Source: Desulfobulbaceae bacterium (GTDB lineage Bacteria > Desulfobacterota > Desulfobulbia > Desulfobulbales > VMSU01). Taken from it: 64,000 nucleotides of DNA. The stretch's first letter is position 1. Each line of letters begins with the position of its first letter. A model generated the notes under the pieces. It searched no databases. It worked only from the letters and a program-made list of their open reading frames with translations, and had not been told where the DNA came from. Made by a program: the position numbers and the translations under genes. Of the stretch, positions 1 through 8,240 are shown one piece after another. The stretch spans positions 1 through 64,000 of the forward strand of contig JAQUKQ010000004.1 of assembly GCA_028718985.1 (NCBI GenBank). Reading direction: 5' to 3'.

Positions 1-2199
1 ATCAATAATGGTGGTCATACCCAGCTTGTCGAGCTTCCCTGCCCACACGCTAGGTCCGGGCATTTAATGATTCAGACTCGCATGAGTTTGTTATCTGCCG
101 GCACCGAAAAAATGTTGGTTGATTTTGGCCGTGCCAATCTTTTCAGGAAAGCTCGCCAGCAGCCAGATAAGATCAGGATGGTCTTGGAAAAGATCAAAAC
201 CGATGGCTTGTTACAGACCATTGACTCTGTGCGGAGTAAGCTTCAGCAGCCTATACCGCTCGGGTATTCTAATGTCGGTCAAGTCGTTGGGTCTAACGAT
301 TACCTGATCGTGAGTGGAGAGGAGAGCACGACTGCACCTGTTGCTGGCGCAGAACCGATTACTCGTTTTCGAGTCGGGGATCGTGTTGTTAGTAATGGGC
401 CTCATGCCGAATTCGTTAATGTCCCTCACAATCTCTGCGCGAGAATACCCGATACCGTTTCAGACCAAGCGGCGACATTCACAGTTCTTGGCGCGGTAGC
501 ATTACAAGGTCTTCGGCTAGCTCAGCCAACCCTGGGCGAATGTTTTGTCGTCACAGGTCTTGGCCTCATTGGTCTGTTGACAGTGCAGATCCTCAAGGCT
601 AACGGATGTCGGGTTCTCGGTATTGATGTCGATCCCGCACGTTGCGCCTTTGCTCAGCGGTTCGGTGCCGAAGTTGTGGATTTGAGTAGAGGGGAAGACC
701 CGCTTTGTTTTGCGCATGCATTCTCACGTGGGCAGGGGGTCGATGGTGTGTTGATTACCGCCTCGACCAAGAGTAATGAACCTGTGCAACAAGCTGCCCA
801 AATGTGCCGTAAGCGAGGCAGAATTGTCCTCATTGGCGTCACGGGCTTGGAACTGCATCGGCCAGACTTTTATAAAAAGGAATTGTCGTTTCAGGTTTCC
901 TGTTCTTATGGTCCGGGAAGGTATGATCCTGCTTATGAGGAGAAGGGACACGATTATCCAATTGGCTTCGTGCGTTGGACTGAGCAGCGGAATTTTGAAG
1001 CTGTGCTTGATCTGATGGCTTCTGGCCGATTAGATGTCGAGCCGCTTATCAGTCATATCTTTTGTCTCGATGAGGCAGAAAAAGCCTATGCCTTGATTGC
1101 CGAGAATAACGAACCTTATTTTGGGGTCCTTCTTACTTATTTGGAAAATGCTGTCGGGCAGGAAGATCTGTCCACTATTAGGCTCAAAGGCGATGATTCT
1201 CCCCGTAGCAGAAGGGGGACTCCCACCCAAAGTATCGTTGCCGCAATGATAGGCGCCGGTAACTATAGCAGCCGGATACTGATGCCTGCCTTGGCCAAAA
1301 CCGGCATAAGGGTGAAAACGGTCGCCTCATCAGGCGGACTTTCGGGCACTCTCCTAGCGAAAAAGTTTGGTGCGGATTTGTCCACCACTGACACGGATGC
1401 TATATTCTCTGACCTGGAGATCAACACGGTTTTCATTACAACTCGGCACAACAATCATGCTGATTTGGTTAGCAAGGCAATTGAGTCCGGCAAGCATGTT
1501 TTTGTTGAGAAACCGCTTTGCCTCTCCTTGCACGAACTTGCCGCTATTCAGGAAGCCATTAATTCCGCAAGGTTTCTTCCTTGTGTCATGGTTGGGTTCA
1601 ACCGTCGTTTTGCCCCTCAGGTTATCAAAGTACAACAACTTCTTTCCTCTTTGCCAACGCCGAAGTATTTTGTTATGACCGTCAATGCCGGATCCATTCC
1701 CAGTGAGCATTGGACGCAGGATATGGCTATCGGTGGAGGGCGAATTATCGGAGAGGCCTGCCATTTTGTTGATCTGTTGCGATATCTGGCGGGAGGTAAA
1801 ATCGTCTCAATCCAGGCAACTGCCATCCAGGAACATCCGGCAAAGCCCTGTCCTGATACAGTGAGTTGTACTTTGTGTTTTGCCGATGGTTCGCTCGGGA
1901 TCATCCATTATGTTGCTATCGGCCATCGGTCATTCCCGAAAGAACGGCTGGAGGTTTTTTGTGGGGGACGGGTCTTAACTCTTGATAATTTTAGAAAATT
2001 AACTGGTTGGGGATGGCCGGATTTCACAAAGATGAACTTATGGCGTCAGGATAAGGGCCAACAGGGATGTGTTGCTGCTTTTATTGAAGCAATTAACAGC
2101 GGGAAGAAGAGTCCAATCCCTTTGGAGCAGATAATAGAAGTTGCCGAAAAGACGATTGAAATGAATGAGCAGCTTTTTGTCGGTCAACGAGCCTCATAA
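1..2199 (+). CDS. Zn-dependent dehydrogenase / Gfo-Idh-MocA oxidoreductase fusion (5' partial)
   Basis: The reading frame is open to the first base of the window, and the codons before the first ATG (67) already read like the family N-terminus, so the true start lies upstream and the gene is cut. The first ~365 residues resemble a medium-chain (threonine/sorbitol-type) dehydrogenase; the conserved opening SLLSAGTEK is present. From about base 1246 a second Rossmann domain begins (IGAGNYSS) and carries the Gfo/Idh/MocA signature EKPL near base 1510. Such two-domain proteins occur in polysaccharide clusters next to heparinase II/III-like genes, and that neighbour is present here. Role by inference: NAD(P)-dependent redox step on a sugar or polyol in surface-glycan synthesis. 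The substrate cannot be read from sequence. Confidence 0.85.
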   Translation: MNNGGHTQLVELPCPHARSGHLMIQTRMSLLSAGTEKMLVDFGRANLFRKARQQPDKIRMVLEKIKTDGLLQTIDSVRSKLQQPIPLGYSNVGQVVGSNDYLIVSGEESTTAPVAGAEPITRFRVGDRVVSNGPHAEFVNVPHNLCARIPDTVSDQAATFTVLGAVALQGLRLAQPTLGECFVVTGLGLIGLLTVQILKANGCRVLGIDVDPARCAFAQRFGAEVVDLSRGEDPLCFAHAFSRGQGVDGVLITASTKSNEPVQQAAQMCRKRGRIVLIGVTGLELHRPDFYKKELSFQVSCSYGPGRYDPAYEEKGHDYPIGFVRWTEQRNFEAVLDLMASGRLDVEPLISHIFCLDEAEKAYALIAENNEPYFGVLLTYLENAVGQEDLSTIRLKGDDSPRSRRGTPTQSIVAAMIGAGNYSSRILMPALAKTGIRVKTVASSGGLSGTLLAKKFGADLSTTDTDAIFSDLEINTVFITTRHNNHADLVSKAIESGKHVFVEKPLCLSLHELAAIQEAINSARFLPCVMVGFNRRFAPQVIKVQQLLSSLPTPKYFVMTVNAGSIPSEHWTQDMAIGGGRIIGEACHFVDLLRYLAGGKIVSIQATAIQEHPAKPCPDTVSCTLCFADGSLGIIHYVAIGHRSFPKERLEVFCGGRVLTLDNFRKLTGWGWPDFTKMNLWRQDKGQQGCVAAFIEAINSGKKSPIPLEQIIEVAEKTIEMNEQLFVGQRAS

Positions 2200-2222
2200 A
2201 ATCACACTGTTTGAGAGTATAA

Positions 2223-3332
2223 ATGAAGATAGGATTGATTGATATAATAGCCGGCGCCCGTCCTAATTTTATGAAGATCGCACCCATAATCTCTGCTCTT
2301 CAGGCACGGCAAAAAGAGGGGTGTAATCTCACGTATCGGTTGGTACATACGGGACAGCACTATGATGCCAGTATGTCTGGTGATTTTTTCACCCAGTTGG
2401 GAATCCCCGAACCGGATGTCAATCTGGAGGTTGGCTCTGGTACTCAGGCGGAACAGACGGCGGCGATTATGATGCGTTATGAAAGTTTGCTGTTGGAAAA
2501 GGCCAGCGATCTCTGTTTGGTCGTTGGTGATGTTACCTCTACCATGGCCTGCTCAATTGTTGCCCAAAAGCAAGGGGTAAAGGTGGCGCATGTGGAAGCC
2601 GGGATTCGCTCTGGTGATTGGACCATGCCTGAGGAGATAAACCGGATGGTGACCGACGCCATCACAAATTATTTTTTTACAACCAGCGAGGTTGCCAACC
2701 AAAATTTGTCGAGATCAGGCGTGCCCAGGGAGAAGATATTTTTCGTCGGCAATACTATGATTGATACCTTGCTAAAGAATATGGACCAGTTGCGCGCACC
2801 ATCATTTTGGAGTGAGTTAGGATTGGAGTCGGATCAGTATTTCGTCCTGACCTTGCATAGGCCTGCGAACGTTGATAATGTTGAGGCGTTTACTGACCTG
2901 CTGCAGGCGATTGGTGAAGGGACTCGCGGCCTGCCGGTCGTATTCCCGGTCCATCCTCGCACTGCAAAGACATTGAAGGGACTCCGCAATTTGCCGACAA
3001 ACCTGTCGTTGGTTGAACCTCAGCCGTATCTTGAGTTCAACTATCTTGTAAAACATGCCAAGGCTGTGATTACCGATTCTGGTGGAATTACAGAAGAAAC
3101 AACGGTGATGGGCGTGCCGTGTATGACCCTGCGCGATACCACCGAGCGTCCCGAGACAGTGGCGATAGGGACCAATGAGCTAATTGGTACAGACCCCTTA
3201 AAACTACGACCAGCCTTGGACAAAGTTTTTGCCGGTAAATGGAAAACGGGGAGTATCCCTGAGAAGTGGGATGGGAAGTGCGGAAAACGTATTGCCGAGA
3301 TACTAGACCACATTCTTTGTAATCCTCGCTAG
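2223..3332 (+). CDS. wecB: UDP-N-acetylglucosamine 2-epimerase (non-hydrolysing)
   Basis: WecB-family epimerase of 369 residues, the usual size. It interconverts UDP-GlcNAc and UDP-ManNAc in the cytoplasm to supply ManNAc-type sugars. Visible signatures are GARPNFMKIAPI at the N-terminus, HVEAGIRSGD in the middle and DSGGITEE near residue 283, the UDP-binding element. It lies 23 bases after the dehydrogenase fusion, and its TAG stop shares one base with the GTG start of the next gene, so translation of the two is probably coupled. There is no strong Shine-Dalgarno before the ATG. The alternative hydrolysing epimerase family is less likely given the match along the full length. Confidence 0.93.
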   Translation: MKIGLIDIIAGARPNFMKIAPIISALQARQKEGCNLTYRLVHTGQHYDASMSGDFFTQLGIPEPDVNLEVGSGTQAEQTAAIMMRYESLLLEKASDLCLVVGDVTSTMACSIVAQKQGVKVAHVEAGIRSGDWTMPEEINRMVTDAITNYFFTTSEVANQNLSRSGVPREKIFFVGNTMIDTLLKNMDQLRAPSFWSELGLESDQYFVLTLHRPANVDNVEAFTDLLQAIGEGTRGLPVVFPVHPRTAKTLKGLRNLPTNLSLVEPQPYLEFNYLVKHAKAVITDSGGITEETTVMGVPCMTLRDTTERPETVAIGTNELIGTDPLKLRPALDKVFAGKWKTGSIPEKWDGKCGKRIAEILDHILCNPR

Positions 3333-4984
3333 TGATGCCCTCTGTCATGAGGTGGTTTCATACAGTTCGACACCTCCGACCTGTGCAGATATATGGTCGT
3401 GCCTGGTTCAAATTTTATCATCCCTCTGTAGATCTCTCGCCCGCCCCCGCACTGCGCCCTCTTCTCTTTGGGTGGATTGCTCCAGTTCAGCGTCAACCAA
3501 CTTTACGAGAACCTTTCGAGTTCTGTTTCCTAAACGAATTACATGGTGTTGTCAGCTCTGGGGATTGGGATGATCCCTCTATAAGCAAACTTTGGCGCTA
3601 CAATTTACATTATTTTGATGATCTGAATGCTAAGGGGGCTCAGTCGCGTATTTCTTGGCATCAAAAACTGTTGCTACGCTGGGTGCAAGAGAATACCCCA
3701 GGGCAAGGAACAGGCTGGGAGCCATATCCAACCTCATTGCGCATCGTCAATTGGATAAAGTGGGCATGGGCCGGGAATGTGTTGCCGCCAGAGTGCCTGC
3801 AGAGCTTAGCAGTTCAGGTACGGTGGGTTCTCCGACGATTGGAAATTCATCTGCAGGGGAACCATCTTATTGCCAATGCGAAAGCACTAGTTTTTGCAGG
3901 CTTGTTTTTTTCTGGGCCAGAGGCGAGGAAGTGGTTGAAGAAAGGGTTAGGACTCCTGTCCCGTCAACTGCCAGAGCAGATTTTGGGAGATGGTGGGCAG
4001 TTCGAACGGAGCACCATGTACCATGCCTTAGCGCTTGAGGATATGTTAGATTTGTGCAATGCGACCGCGACGGTTTCGCAGGAGTCGATTCCAATGCGGT
4101 GGCGGGTTATGGTGGAGGGATGGAGGGAGACAGTGACGTTGATGCGACAGTGGCTCGCGCTGATGTGCCATCCGGATGGAGAAATAGGATTGTTCAACGA
4201 TGCAGCATTCGGTATTGCACCTTCACAAGCAGAGTTGGAGTGTTACGCTAAACGTTTAGGCTTATCGTCACTGCCAGTCTCAAGGCAGAATGTAACTCAT
4301 TTGGAAAACAGCGGTTATGTGCGTGTCCAACTTGGACCGATGACAGCCTTGCTTGATGTAGCAATTGTAGGGCCAAGGCATCTGCCCGCCCATGGTCATG
4401 CCGATACCCTGTCGTTCGAACTCTCCTTGTTTGGTCAGCGGCTGTTGGTGAATTCCGGTACTTCCTGCTATGGCGCGAGTGATGAACGTTTGAGGCAGAG
4501 AGGAACTGCTGCGCATAATACAGTAGTGATTGATGGGCAAGATTCTTCTGAGGTTTGGGGGGGATTTCGTGTCGCAAGGCGAGCTCGTCCGACAGTTTCA
4601 TTAATTCAGGAAGGAGAGCGAAAGATCATTGTTGATGCGAGTCATGATGGCTACCAGCGCCTTCCTGGGGAAAATACGCACCGCCGCAGGTGGTCGTTGA
4701 GTAATGTTTCTTTAATCATTGAAGATGAAATTTTAGGCTCTTTTAGGAATGCTGAGGCGCGTTTTCACTTGCACCCACATGTGAAAAGCGATGGGCAGAA
4801 ACTCCACGAGGGACAACTTGCTTTACAACTCCCACAGGGCCAAGACGTTAATATTTATGTAATGGGTGGCGCGGTGCGTTTGGATACTAGCACATGGCAC
4901 CCACACTTTGGTATTTCTGAACATAACCTCTGTTTGGTTGTCACTTTCCAGTCTTCCCGTGTGAGGACAGAAATTAGCTGGTAG
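3332..4984 (+). CDS. Heparinase II/III-like polysaccharide lyase family protein
   Basis: A 550-residue protein with an alpha-helical N-terminal toroid (Trp-rich, residues ~60-300) and a C-terminal beta-rich heparinase II/III domain. The block HGHADTLSFEL near residue 353, followed by NSGTSCYG and AAHNTVVIDG, carries the His/Tyr region typical of alginate/heparin lyase-like enzymes. Many members of this family sit in capsule or O-antigen clusters rather than catabolic ones. No signal peptide is visible. GTG at 3332 overlaps the wecB stop by one base, and ATG at 3335 is an equally possible start. By inference it trims or modifies the polymer being made, or acts non-enzymatically; activity is not shown by sequence. 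Confidence 0.85.
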   Translation: MMPSVMRWFHTVRHLRPVQIYGRAWFKFYHPSVDLSPAPALRPLLFGWIAPVQRQPTLREPFEFCFLNELHGVVSSGDWDDPSISKLWRYNLHYFDDLNAKGAQSRISWHQKLLLRWVQENTPGQGTGWEPYPTSLRIVNWIKWAWAGNVLPPECLQSLAVQVRWVLRRLEIHLQGNHLIANAKALVFAGLFFSGPEARKWLKKGLGLLSRQLPEQILGDGGQFERSTMYHALALEDMLDLCNATATVSQESIPMRWRVMVEGWRETVTLMRQWLALMCHPDGEIGLFNDAAFGIAPSQAELECYAKRLGLSSLPVSRQNVTHLENSGYVRVQLGPMTALLDVAIVGPRHLPAHGHADTLSFELSLFGQRLLVNSGTSCYGASDERLRQRGTAAHNTVVIDGQDSSEVWGGFRVARRARPTVSLIQEGERKIIVDASHDGYQRLPGENTHRRRWSLSNVSLIIEDEILGSFRNAEARFHLHPHVKSDGQKLHEGQLALQLPQGQDVNIYVMGGAVRLDTSTWHPHFGISEHNLCLVVTFQSSRVRTEISW

Positions 4985-4999
4985 GTAGGGGAGTTACGT

Positions 5000-6184
5000 T
5001 TGAAAATATTGGTATTGAGCTTCTATTTTGAGCCAGATTTATGTGCCGGATCTTTTCGGGCAACCGCCTTAGTGAAGGCTCTTGCATCAGTGATGCCGGC
5101 AGGTTCGCATATAGATGTCGTGACCACGTTGCCAAATCGATATAGTACCTTTGTCGCAAAAGCGCCGAAAAAGGAATTCCTTCCAGGGATTACTGTCAGC
5201 AGGATTGCCTTGCCGTTGCATCAAAGCGGCATGATTGATCAATCAAGAGCCTTCCTGGCCTTTTCTCTCAAGGTTCTCCACCATATCGAGGATAGCAGTT
5301 ATGACATCGTAGTGGCAACTTCTTCACGCCTCATGACAGCAGTGCTTGGGGCCTTGGTTGCCCGGAGAAAAGAGGCATTATTATATCTGGATATCAGAGA
5401 TATTTTTGTTGACACGATTCAGGATGTGCTGCCAAGAAGTTTCGCTTGGGGGGGTACGGCCGTTTTCTCGAGGCTGGAACGTTGGGCTGTCCATCGTGCC
5501 ACGAAGATTAATCTGGTGTCAGGGGGATTTTTCGATTATTTTACCTCTCGTTATCCTGGCTGTTCTATCTCCTGTTTTACTAACGGCATAGATGAAGATT
5601 TTATTGACGCTGCTTCTCATTTGCCCTGTCAAAGAGTGATAAAAAAGCCGTTGACAGTACTTTATGCCGGGAATATAGGGGAAGGACAGGGGCTGCATGC
5701 TATTATTCCTGAACTAGCAAAAAAAATGCTGGGTAGAGTTTTTTTTAGGATTATAGGTGATGGTGGCCGTAAGGGAGCATTAAGCAAGGCCTTAATCGCC
5801 GCAGGGGTTGACAATGTCGAGCTGCTAGCTCCCCTTAATAGAAGTGAGTTAATCACGGCATATCTCGGTGCTGATATATTGTTTCTGCACCTAAACGATT
5901 ACGATTCTTTTAAGAAGGTCCTTCCGTCGAAGTTGTTCGAGTATGCGGCCATGGGAAAGCCGGTTTGGGCTGGAGTTTCTGGCTATGCGGCTGATTTTGT
6001 ACAATCAGAGATTGAAAATTCGGCTGTGTTCCATCCTTGTGATGTCTCGGAAGCAGAGGAGGCGTTTTCTTCACTAAAACTGCGTGACGTGCAGCGGGCG
6101 GATTTTATTAGAAAATACAAACGAAAGAATATCATGCAGCAAATGGCAAAAGATATTGTGAATCTTATGGTTTTGAAAAAATGA
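5000..6184 (+). CDS. Glycosyltransferase family 4 (WbuB-like)
   Basis: A 394-residue GT-B fold glycosyltransferase. The N-terminus (LVLSFYFEPDLCAGSFRA) matches WbuB-type transferases. The C-terminal donor-binding half shows LYAGNIGEGQGLHAI, then GDGG, and LPSKLFEYAAMGKPVW with the Glu that contacts the nucleotide sugar. The start is TTG at 5000, preceded by a GGTAGGGGAG stretch that can serve as ribosome-binding site; no better in-frame ATG exists nearby. It is the fourth gene in the polysaccharide run, 15 bases after the heparinase-like gene. Donor and acceptor sugars are unknown. Confidence 0.88.
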   Translation: MKILVLSFYFEPDLCAGSFRATALVKALASVMPAGSHIDVVTTLPNRYSTFVAKAPKKEFLPGITVSRIALPLHQSGMIDQSRAFLAFSLKVLHHIEDSSYDIVVATSSRLMTAVLGALVARRKEALLYLDIRDIFVDTIQDVLPRSFAWGGTAVFSRLERWAVHRATKINLVSGGFFDYFTSRYPGCSISCFTNGIDEDFIDAASHLPCQRVIKKPLTVLYAGNIGEGQGLHAIIPELAKKMLGRVFFRIIGDGGRKGALSKALIAAGVDNVELLAPLNRSELITAYLGADILFLHLNDYDSFKKVLPSKLFEYAAMGKPVWAGVSGYAADFVQSEIENSAVFHPCDVSEAEEAFSSLKLRDVQRADFIRKYKRKNIMQQMAKDIVNLMVLKK

Positions 6185-6341
6185 AATGGGTCACCTTTGC
6201 GCATGATTGGAGATTCCTCCAAAGATATTTTTCCTCTCGTCTCATAGGTTAACGTTTCTTTGAGAGGACTGGAAACTATACAAAGAAGGTCAAGTTTGGT
6301 TGTTATTGACCGATTTCTTTTGACAAAAAAATGTAGCATTT

Positions 6342-8240
6342 ATGAAAAACGCAATCAGTAGAATATTTTTTAACAAGTGGGCGGCTTTTGCCCATGATGT
6401 TCTTTGTGTGCCCGTTGCTCTGCTGCTGGCCTATTGGCTACGGTTTAATATGCTGGGAATTCCCCTCCCATATATCGACTCGGCCAGGATGTTGCTAACC
6501 ACCGTCATGCCATTGCAGTCGGCATTGTTCTGGTTTTTTGGTTTCTATCGTGGATTTTGGCGCTTTGCTTCTTTGCCTGATCTTATTCGCATTATTCAAT
6601 CTGTTGTCGTCGGTACCGTGCTTTGCGTTCTCGTTTTGATTGTTTTGTTGAGAGTGGGGCCAGTGCCTAGGTCTGTTCTTGTCCTCTATCCACTCCTGCT
6701 TATCTTTATCTTGTCTGGTTCCCGACTTCTCTATCGTTATTCAAAAGACCACCATTTCCTTCTTGAAAAAAAATCAGGTAAACGGGCGTTGATTGTTGGG
6801 GCTGGTCGGGCTGGTGACTCATTGGTTCGGGACATTCTTTTATCAAATTCTTACCAGCCCTTGGGTTTTCTTGATGATGATATCCTGAAACATGGAAGGG
6901 AAATTCGTGGGGTTAGGGTTTTGGGCAGCTTGACTGACCTGGCGACAATCGGGCAACAGTTGTCCATCGAAACCGTTCTGCTGGCCATTCCGTCAGCCCG
7001 TCGGGAATCTATCCTCAGCATGGTTAAAGAATGCTCTAGACTTGAGCTGGAGTGCAAGACCCTGCCCTCAATTTTCGAACTTACTGGCCAGCAGATTGAA
7101 ACCAGGCATCTACGGAACATCACCGTGAATGATTTTTTGGGGCGACTACCGGTCAAGCTTGATATCGGAGCTATTGACGGCTATCTGGCAGGTAAGATTG
7201 TCTTGATTACTGGTGGTGGAGGTTCGATCGGCTCGGAACTTTGTCGGCAGGTCGCTAAGGCGCAGCCTAAGCGTTTGATTGTATTTGAACATGGAGAGTT
7301 TAACCTTTACAGCATTGAGCTGGAGCTTCGGAAAAAATTCCCAGACCTCGATCTGGTTGTTGTGCTCGGTGATGTGAAGACAGAGAACCGAGTGGCCTGG
7401 GCCTTCAGGAAATTCAGGCCGGAGGTCGTATTCCATGCCGCGGCCTATAAACATGTTCCTATGCTTGAGACAAATCCGGCGGAAGGTGTTTTTAATAACG
7501 TTATCGGCACCAAGATGGTCGCTGATGCTGCGGACCGTTTTGGTGTTAAGCGATTTGTATTGGTTTCCACTGATAAAGCGGTGAATCCTGCCAATGTTAT
7601 GGGTACGACGAAGCGGATTGCCGAACTCTATTGCCAAAACTTGGCGCAACGATCGAAGACTAAATTTATTACGACTCGCTTTGGCAATGTGTTGGGCTCG
7701 GCCGGCTCAGTTGTCCCCCTTTTTGAAAGACAAATCAAGGAGGGCGGTCCGGTAACGGTGACTCATAAGGATATCAGCCGGTATTTCATGACCATACCAG
7801 AAGCAGTAGGACTTATTCTGCAGGCTGGTTCCATGGGGCGTGGCGGTGAGATCTACGTTTTGGAGATGGGCGATCCGGTATTGATTCGTGAGTTGGCGGA
7901 GCAGATGATTCTGCTCTCTGGTTTAAAGCTAGGCGAGGATATCAAAATCCAATATACAGGGCTTCGCCCTGGCGAGAAGCTTTTTGAAGAGGTTTTTCAC
8001 GCCAAGGAGGGGCTTTTGGGGACTGAGCACCCAAAATTACAGCTTGCTCAAGCTCGACTGGTTGATTGGCAGTGGTTGACTGAAGAGATCGCTATGTTGA
8101 AAGAGGCCGCTCAAGGCAGAGACCTGGGCCGCCTCTTTACCCAAATGAAGAAAATTGTCCCGGAATATTCAGGCCCCGGTGCCTCATTGGCAGAATACTC
8201 CGACGAGATGCCAGAGCCTCGGCTACGAGTGGTGGCGTGA
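6342..8240 (+). CDS. Membrane-bound nucleotide-sugar 4,6-dehydratase (WbpM/CapD/FlaA1 type)
   Basis: A 632-residue protein with four N-terminal membrane segments (~15-130), a CoA-binding-like Rossmann domain (GAGRAGDSL) and a C-terminal SDR dehydratase domain beginning at TGGGGSIGSEL near residue 290. The catalytic region reads STDKAVNP then NVMGTTKR, a Ser-Met-Lys triad in which Met replaces the usual Tyr, as in WbpM. The family converts UDP-GlcNAc to the 4-keto-6-deoxy sugar for O-antigen or capsule. No Shine-Dalgarno precedes the ATG. A 157-base gap separates it from the previous gene. Its TGA stop abuts the stop of the convergent RNase gene with no spacer. Confidence 0.92.
   Translation: MKNAISRIFFNKWAAFAHDVLCVPVALLLAYWLRFNMLGIPLPYIDSARMLLTTVMPLQSALFWFFGFYRGFWRFASLPDLIRIIQSVVVGTVLCVLVLIVLLRVGPVPRSVLVLYPLLLIFILSGSRLLYRYSKDHHFLLEKKSGKRALIVGAGRAGDSLVRDILLSNSYQPLGFLDDDILKHGREIRGVRVLGSLTDLATIGQQLSIETVLLAIPSARRESILSMVKECSRLELECKTLPSIFELTGQQIETRHLRNITVNDFLGRLPVKLDIGAIDGYLAGKIVLITGGGGSIGSELCRQVAKAQPKRLIVFEHGEFNLYSIELELRKKFPDLDLVVVLGDVKTENRVAWAFRKFRPEVVFHAAAYKHVPMLETNPAEGVFNNVIGTKMVADAADRFGVKRFVLVSTDKAVNPANVMGTTKRIAELYCQNLAQRSKTKFITTRFGNVLGSAGSVVPLFERQIKEGGPVTVTHKDISRYFMTIPEAVGLILQAGSMGRGGEIYVLEMGDPVLIRELAEQMILLSGLKLGEDIKIQYTGLRPGEKLFEEVFHAKEGLLGTEHPKLQLAQARLVDWQWLTEEIAMLKEAAQGRDLGRLFTQMKKIVPEYSGPGASLAEYSDEMPEPRLRVVA

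Noticed and set aside
1354-1764. Long antisense frame inside the oxidoreductase fusion
   Set aside because: Shadow of the coding strand; no start signal or family match.
6200-6341. TTGACA at 6330-6335 as promoter for the dehydratase gene
   Set aside because: Transcription would start inside the gene; no matching -10 at the right place for the annotated ATG.
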